46,486 bases of DNA from an uncultured Clostridia bacterium (GTDB taxonomy: Bacteria > Bacillota > Clostridia > Christensenellales > Christensenellaceae), in the NCBI GenBank assembly GCA_944347775.1, contig CALVMT010000081.1:1-46486 (forward strand). Direction: 5' to 3'. Positions 41,237-46,486 of the stretch are shown here, in pieces (within the stretch, counting starts at the first letter, position 1; every line of letters begins with the position of its first letter). Below the pieces are notes generated by a model, which was not told the origin of the DNA, did not search any database, and worked only from the letters and a program-made list of their open reading frames with translations. The translations under genes and the position numbers were made by a program.

Positions 41237-43219
41237 TTATAAATTAAGCATTTCCTTTGCCTTTTTAACCAAATTTTCAGTTGTGAAGCCAAATTCTTTA
41301 AACAAAATTTCTGCAGGTGCAGAGGCGCCGAAATGATCTATGCACAGCGTATCTCCATCCAAACCTGTATATTTCTGCCATCCAAAGCTGCATCCTGCTT
41401 CTACTGCAATACGTTTACGTACATTGGAAGGCAAAACGCTTTCTTTATATTCTGCGCTTTGTGCATCAAATACTTCCTGGCATGGCATAGAAACTACACG
41501 TACCGCAACACCTTCATTAGTGAGTTGTTCATATGCCTTAACACATAATTCTACTTCAGAACCTGTACCAATCAAAATTAATTCTGGTGTTCCCTTGCAA
41601 TCTTTCATGATATATCCGCCCTTAAGCGCAGCTTTACCAGTCTCTTCGTATAATGGCAATTTCTGCCGAGAAAGCGCCATTACAACAGGTCCCTCCGCCT
41701 TGGTCAAAGCAAATTCATAAGCAGCCGCTGTTTCTTTGGAATCAGCAGGTCTCCACATATAAGAATCAGGAATGGAACGAATACCAGCCAACTGTTCAAT
41801 AGGTTCATGAGTCGGGCCATCTTCTCCTACACCAATGCTGTCATGCGTCATCACATAAATAACTGGTAATTTCATCAAAGCAGACAATCTAATTCCATGT
41901 TTTAAATAATCGCTGAATACAAAGAACGTAGCAACATACGGCAATATACCACCATGCAAATACATTCCGTTTGCAATACCGGCCATTGCAAATTCTCTAA
42001 TACCAAAATGAATATTTGATCCTGCATAATTATCTGCCGAGAAATAATCTCTCTTATCCATGACAGATTTATTGGAAGGAGCTAAGTCTGCAGATCCGCC
42101 CATTAAATTAGGCAATTTATCAGCCAGTTTATTAAGAACTTTTCCAGAGGATTCCCTTGTTGCCATTGCTCCTCCAAATTGATAGAATTCTTCATCAAAC
42201 ATGCTTTCACATGGCTTTTTCTTATAATCCTCATATAATTTTGCTAATTCCGGATATTGAACTGCATATTTTTTAAACATTTCTTTCCATTCGGCTTCTT
42301 TTTTTGCATTCAAATCCGCCTGTTCTTTAGCAGCCTTATAAACCTCATCCGGAACATAGAAGGATTTTTCTGTATCAAAGCCCAATGTTTCTTTTAAAAT
42401 CTTTAAATTTGCTTCACCAATCGGAGAACCATGACAACCAGCAGTTCCCGCAACAGGCGCACAACCATAACCGATTGTTGTTCTGCAAATAATAATTGAA
42501 GGCTTATCACTTACAGCTTTTGCCGCTGCAATTGCCGCATCAATTGCATCTACGTTTGTGTTAGCATCTTCCACATATTGGACATGCCATCCATATGCCT
42601 CATAACGTTTACCAACATCTTCTGTAAATGCAGTATCCGTATCCCCTTCAATCGTTATATTGTTTTTATCATATAACAAAATCAGTTTTCCCAGTTTTAA
42701 AGTGCCTGCCAACGAACTTGCTTCGGCTGAAATTCCTTCCATTAAGCATCCGTCTCCGGTTAAAACATAAGTATAATGATCCACAATAGGGAATCCCGGC
42801 TTATTAAAAATTGCTGCTAAATGGGCTTCCGCCATTGCCATACCTACTGCATTTGCTACTCCCATGCCTAGAGGGCCTGTACTTGTTTCCACACCAGGCG
42901 TTACATCATATTCAGGATGTCCTGGTGTTTTAGATTTCCATTGACGGAAATTTTTAATGTCTTCCATAGAAACACCCATACCATAAATATGCATCATGGT
43001 ATATAAGAGCATTGAGCCATGCCCCGCAGAAAGAACGAATCTATCTCTATCGTCCCATGTCAAATCATTCGGGTTCATTTTATAGTGTCTGGAAAACAAA
43101 GTATGCGCAATTGGAGCAGCGCCCATTGTAATACCGGGATGACCGGAATTGCTTTTGTTAATTGCCTCCGCACTCAATACACGAATTGTATTGATGCTTA
43201 GGTTATCGGTTGATTTCAT
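41237..43219 (-). CDS. tkt: Transketolase
   Basis: 660 residues, full-length enzyme. Thiamine-diphosphate and catalytic motifs are plain: [19 protein letters not shown] (about 19-37), [14 protein letters not shown], the [11 protein letters not shown]g/ThDP motif (about 153-162), [17 protein letters not shown] with the conserved glutamate, and [20 protein letters not shown]. It moves two-carbon units in the pentose phosphate pathway. GGAGG stands nine bases before the ATG, and a good promoter precedes it. It seems to be a single-gene unit between the heat-shock operon and hemW. Confidence 0.97.
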   Translation of the reverse strand: MKSTDNLSINTIRVLSAEAINKSNSGHPGITMGAAPIAHTLFSRHYKMNPNDLTWDDRDRFVLSAGHGSMLLYTMMHIYGMGVSMEDIKNFRQWKSKTPGHPEYDVTPGVETSTGPLGMGVANAVGMAMAEAHLAAIFNKPGFPIVDHYTYVLTGDGCLMEGISAEASSLAGTLKLGKLILLYDKNNITIEGDTDTAFTEDVGKRYEAYGWHVQYVEDANTNVDAIDAAIAAAKAVSDKPSIIICRTTIGYGCAPVAGTAGCHGSPIGEANLKILKETLGFDTEKSFYVPDEVYKAAKEQADLNAKKEAEWKEMFKKYAVQYPELAKLYEDYKKKPCESMFDEEFYQFGGAMATRESSGKVLNKLADKLPNLMGGSADLAPSNKSVMDKRDYFSADNYAGSNIHFGIREFAMAGIANGMYLHGGILPYVATFFVFSDYLKHGIRLSALMKLPVIYVMTHDSIGVGEDGPTHEPIEQLAGIRSIPDSYMWRPADSKETAAAYEFALTKAEGPVVMALSRQKLPLYEETGKAALKGGYIMKDCKGTPELILIGTGSEVELCVKAYEQLTNEGVAVRVVSMPCQEVFDAQSAEYKESVLPSNVRKRIAVEAGCSFGWQKYTGLDGDTLCIDHFGASAPAEILFKEFGFTTENLVKKAKEMLNL

Positions 43220-43251
43220 AAAAAATCCTCCTTGGTTTTTCTATATAGTTT

Positions 43252-43288
43252 ATTATACCTTGCTCAAAAGCTCTTCGCAATGCTTTTG
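43252..43288 (-). promoter_or_regulatory. Transketolase promoter with overlapping inverted repeat
   Basis: TTGCGA (43280-43275), 17 bases, TATAAT (43257-43252). An inverted repeat CAAAAGC-N10-GCTTTTG (43265-43288) covers the -35 and part of the spacer, and could be an operator for an unknown regulator. Confidence 0.65.
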
Positions 43289-43327
43289 AAGAAAGTTTCC
43301 CTTTTTTATCAAATTACAATATTTTGC

Positions 43328-44422
43328 TCAAATACACTCCAATAATTTTAATACAATCGTATTATGAATATCCATTCCTTTGTCCGTTAAAATAAGCGTA
43401 TCATTTTTATAAATTGCCAATTTATTTTTTTTCAATAACTCCAGAAAAGATCTCATCTTATCATTATGCGGGAGTTCTTTTACAGAAATGCCTTCACAAA
43501 GACGCGTTTTAAGCATAAGTTTTTCCCATGACTTTTCTTCCGGTTCTTTTTGAACAACTGCACTCTCTCCCGAATTTATTTTTTTTATATATCCCGTAAT
43601 ACTTGCGGTATTTCCATATCGATAGCCCCTATAACAGGAATGCGCTGCCACGCCCAATCCGATATATTGCTGGCTACGCCAATATTTCAAATTATGCTGG
43701 CATACATAACCCTTTTTTGCAAAATTAGAAATTTCATAGCGTTCAAAACCTTCTCGTTCAAATAAACACTTCATTCCATAAAACATCGCCCGATCCTGCT
43801 CTTCATCTGGTTGCGGTGCTCCATATAACGGCGTCCCACGCTCCAAACGCAGCGCATATGCTGAAATATGCGTTATTGGCAATCGCGAAACTTTTTCAGC
43901 GCTTTCAATTGCCTGTTCAACCTTTTCTCCCGGCAATGCATACATTAAATCAACATTAATATTCGAAAAGCCAACTTCTTTAGCAGAAAAAAGTGCTTCT
44001 AGCAAATCCGAATAAACATGTGTCCTGCCTATGCTTTTTAACAAATCAGGCTGCACTGTTTGCAACCCTATACTTAAACGATTAATCCCTGCATTCCAAA
44101 ACTCCGCAGCCTTTTTACGACTTAACGAATTAGGGTTTGCTTCAATGCTAATCTCTGCCTGATCATCGATATATAGTATCGTACGCAAATCGTGCAGCAA
44201 TCTTTGTATATCACCATCTCTTAAGCAGGAAGGCGTTCCTCCTCCGATATAGACAGTATCCACCTTATTCCCGTAATACCACTGAGCTTCTTTACGAAGT
44301 GCATTTAAATAATCAGGAAGCGTATGCCACTTGTCTACATAAGAAGTAAAATCACAATACCCACATTTACTCTTACAATACGGAATATGAATATAAAGTC
44401 CTAAACTTTCTTCTCTATCCAT
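43328..44422 (-). CDS. hemW: HemW-type radical SAM protein (heme chaperone)
   Basis: 364 residues. The radical SAM cysteines appear as YCKSKCGYCDF (16-23) after LYIHIP, followed by VYIGGGTPSCL, ISIEANPNSLS and INRLSIGLQT. It lacks the N-terminal extension of true HemN, so it is better called HemW, which binds heme and inserts it into proteins, rather than coproporphyrinogen oxidase. A C-terminal winged-helix-like region is present. It starts eight bases after the lepA stop, the common lepA-hemW order in Firmicutes, and so is co-transcribed with it. Confidence 0.93.
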   Translation of the reverse strand: MDREESLGLYIHIPYCKSKCGYCDFTSYVDKWHTLPDYLNALRKEAQWYYGNKVDTVYIGGGTPSCLRDGDIQRLLHDLRTILYIDDQAEISIEANPNSLSRKKAAEFWNAGINRLSIGLQTVQPDLLKSIGRTHVYSDLLEALFSAKEVGFSNINVDLMYALPGEKVEQAIESAEKVSRLPITHISAYALRLERGTPLYGAPQPDEEQDRAMFYGMKCLFEREGFERYEISNFAKKGYVCQHNLKYWRSQQYIGLGVAAHSCYRGYRYGNTASITGYIKKINSGESAVVQKEPEEKSWEKLMLKTRLCEGISVKELPHNDKMRSFLELLKKNKLAIYKNDTLILTDKGMDIHNTIVLKLLECI

Positions 44423-44430
44423 GATTATCT

Positions 44431-46227
44431 TTAATCCAATTTAAGAATACTCATAAATGCTTCCGACGGAACTTCTACGCTGCCAATCTGTCTCATTCGT
44501 TTTTTCCCTTCTTTTTGTTTTTCCAGCAATTTCTTTTTTCGACTGATATCTCCGCCATAACATTTTGCAAGAACATCTTTTCGAAGAGCCTTGACCGTCT
44601 CCCGTGCAATAATTTTTCCGCCAACCGCCGCTTGAATCGGTACTTCAAACATCTGCCGTGGAATAACATCCTTTAATTTTTCCGCAATGGCACGCCCTCT
44701 TGCATAAGCACGATCCTTATGTACAATTAAAGATAATGCATCACAAATTTCGCCATTTAACAGCATATCCAGCCTTACTAATTCGCTCTTCTGATAGCCC
44801 TTAATTTCATAATCCATTGATGCATATCCCCTTGTTCTTGACTTTAATGCATCAAAAAAATCAAAAATAATTTCATTTAGCGGGATATCATAATGAAGCA
44901 TCACACGCGAACCTTCAATATACTCCATATTTTGAAATACACCACGTTTATCCTGACAAATTTCCATTGCAGCGCCGACGTAGTCATTTGGTACAATAAC
45001 ACTCACGGCTGCAATCGGTTCTTCCATCTCTGCAATAGTAGATGCATCAGGCATGTTCGTAGGATTTTCAACATCTACTATTTCTCCATCGGTTTTAATT
45101 ACCCTATAACTAACGCTAGGCGCTGTAGTTATAATATCAAGATCAAATTCCCTTTCTAAACGTTGTTGAACAATTTCCATATGCAAAAGGCCTAAAAAAC
45201 CGCACCTAAACCCAAAGCCTAAAGCCACAGAAGTTTCCGGTTCATAAGAAAGTGCCGCATCATTAAGTTGCAACTTTTCCAGAGCATCTTTTAACGCATC
45301 ATATGCACTTCCGTCTGCCGGATATATTCCGCAAAAAACTACAGGCAAAGCCTTTTTATACCCTGGCAATGGTTCGGTTGCCGGATTTTCTACTCCGGTA
45401 ATCGTATCGCCGACCCGCGTATCTGCAACAGTTTTAATGCTCGCCCCAATATAGCCTACATCTCCTGCTTTTAACTCTTTTACCGGTTGAAATTTCGGCG
45501 TAAATATTCCGGTTTCTGTTACCGTATACTGTTTATTCGTCGCCATAAACCGGATATTCATACCAGGTGAAACCACACCATCTTTTATACGGACAAAACT
45601 AATTGCTCCCTTATAATTATCATAAAACGAATCAAAGATTAACGCCTTCAACGGTGCTTTCTCTTTCCCTGAAGGTGGGGGAAGATATTCCGCAATTGCA
45701 TCTAAAACAGTTTCAATACCTATCCCTTCTTTTGCACTGATTCGCGGTGCATAACTGCAATCTAAGCCAATAATATCTTCTACTTCTTTTGCAACTTCTT
45801 CAGGTCGTGCAGAAGGTAAATCAATTTTATTGATTACAGGCAATATCTCTAAATTATTATCCAAAGCCAAATAAACATTAGCTAACGTCTGCGCTTCAAC
45901 ACCTTGCGTTGCATCAACAACTAAAATTGCCCCTTCACAGGCTGCCAGGGCACGGGAAACTTCATAGGTAAAATCCACATGCCCGGGGGTATCGATTAAA
46001 TTGTATGTATATTGAATATTATCTTTAGTATAATGCATGCTGATCGCTTGGGATTTTATTGTAATACCACGCTCACGTTCCAAATCCATGCGGTCTAATA
46101 TTCGATCTTCCATATCTCGAATTGCAATTGTTTCTGTTTTTTCTATCAACCTGTCTGCTAGTGTTGACTTTCCATGATCAATATGCGCAATAATACAAAA
46201 ATTTCTTATTGTTTCCTGATGGGGCAT
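44431..46227 (-). CDS. lepA: Elongation factor 4 (LepA)
   Basis: 598 residues, typical LepA. GTPase motifs: [14 protein letters not shown] (G1, about 14-27), [10 protein letters not shown] (G2), DTPGHVDF (G3, about 79-86), NKIDLPSA (G4). Domains II, III and V follow, and the LepA-specific C-terminus has [29 protein letters not shown] split over the tail, which contacts the A-site tRNA on the ribosome. It can back-translocate stalled ribosomes and aids subunit biogenesis. GGAGG precedes the ATG; hemW follows. Confidence 0.97.
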   Translation of the reverse strand: MPHQETIRNFCIIAHIDHGKSTLADRLIEKTETIAIRDMEDRILDRMDLERERGITIKSQAISMHYTKDNIQYTYNLIDTPGHVDFTYEVSRALAACEGAILVVDATQGVEAQTLANVYLALDNNLEILPVINKIDLPSARPEEVAKEVEDIIGLDCSYAPRISAKEGIGIETVLDAIAEYLPPPSGKEKAPLKALIFDSFYDNYKGAISFVRIKDGVVSPGMNIRFMATNKQYTVTETGIFTPKFQPVKELKAGDVGYIGASIKTVADTRVGDTITGVENPATEPLPGYKKALPVVFCGIYPADGSAYDALKDALEKLQLNDAALSYEPETSVALGFGFRCGFLGLLHMEIVQQRLEREFDLDIITTAPSVSYRVIKTDGEIVDVENPTNMPDASTIAEMEEPIAAVSVIVPNDYVGAAMEICQDKRGVFQNMEYIEGSRVMLHYDIPLNEIIFDFFDALKSRTRGYASMDYEIKGYQKSELVRLDMLLNGEICDALSLIVHKDRAYARGRAIAEKLKDVIPRQMFEVPIQAAVGGKIIARETVKALRKDVLAKCYGGDISRKKKLLEKQKEGKKRMRQIGSVEVPSEAFMSILKLD

Positions 46228-46323
46228 TTCTATTCCTCCAAGAATCCGATTACTCTATACAAAAAATCTATTTCTAACCTATCATATAAAAAAAACAAAA
46301 AAAACGCAATAAAAACCATTTAA

Positions 46324-46354
46324 AAAACAGGCTTCAACACTTGAAGCCTGTTTT
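46324..46354 (-). terminator. Terminator between lepA and the gene to its right
   Basis: A perfect 14-bp stem (AAAACAGGCTTCAA with TTGAAGCCTGTTTT), loop CAC. It presumably ends a leftward transcript that enters from outside the window. Confidence 0.8.
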
Positions 46355-46486
46355 AATTCAAGTCTCTGTCCGAGATGAGTATTGGTGAGCAAAAATATAC
46401 ATTTTCACAGAAAATTATGCATAAACAGAATTGTAGCTGACATAAAAAGTTATATTCCCTTACAAAAACAATTTTGTGGGGGTACT
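46355..46486. other. Right edge, no assignable gene
   Basis: About 130 bases remain. One leftward frame stays open from the edge to a TAA just before the terminator, but its translation is cysteine-rich and unlike a normal protein end, so no gene is called. Confidence 0.4.

Noticed and set aside
46355..46486. C-terminal end of a leftward gene at the right edge
   Set aside because: The open frame is short, cysteine-rich and without any recognisable pattern.
1..46486. CRISPR array, insertion sequence or prophage
   Set aside because: No regularly spaced repeats, transposase, integrase or phage genes were seen in the window.

Overview
The window looks like the chromosome of a low-GC, strictly fermentative Bacillota (Firmicutes) bacterium. 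The hints are a perfect CIRCE element with hrcA-grpE-dnaK-dnaJ, a Rex regulator, a type III pantothenate kinase with an ECF transporter S component, a small alarmone synthetase, and many soluble iron-sulfur proteins with no respiratory membrane complex. A Negativicutes-like succinate/propionate former would fit, but the species cannot be named from this sequence.

Left edge (1-3306): a visibly more GC-rich, truncated gene for a large secreted Ig-like/Calx-beta protein, with a small coupled ORF before it, sits downstream of the 3' end of a tRNA-Leu(UAG) gene. This arrangement is typical of a genomic-island boundary. From 3383 to 6132 (+) come a MarR regulator overlapping a DegV protein, an HdeD-like membrane protein and a small (p)ppGpp synthetase. 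From 6180 to 8829 (-) come DUF554, GNAT, TcdA and TatD genes. From 8970 to 11800 (-) lies a SERCA-like P-type ATPase behind a strong promoter and a probable yybP-ykoY (Mn2+) riboswitch with an intrinsic terminator. Then follow xseAB (+), two ferredoxin-type aldo/keto reductases (-), hom, coaX and an ECF S component (-), and an orphan membrane protein (-).

Centre (19555-32153, all -): the most interesting part. Read in the direction of transcription it is rex, L-lactate dehydrogenase, fumC, hdrB-hdrC-hdrA, flxD-flxC-flxB-flxA, a split thiol:fumarate-reductase-like iron-sulfur subunit and flavoprotein, a PQ-loop membrane protein and a small [2Fe-2S] ferredoxin. Most junctions are tight or overlapping. 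Fumarase lies at the head, the flavoprotein keeps the fumarate-reductase active-site residues, and no membrane anchor is present. I infer a soluble fumarate reductase fed by an NADH-oxidising, electron-bifurcating Flx-Hdr complex, which would make succinate and reduced ferredoxin from NADH.

Right part: a DeoR regulator diverges from a type I asparaginase followed by a tandem pair of EstA-like esterases. The first of the pair is broken by a one-base shift inside a seven-A run that also matches a -1 slippery site. Then come the CIRCE-controlled heat-shock operon, transketolase, hemW and lepA (all -). Intrinsic terminator hairpins separate most units, and several other long inverted repeats have no obvious role.
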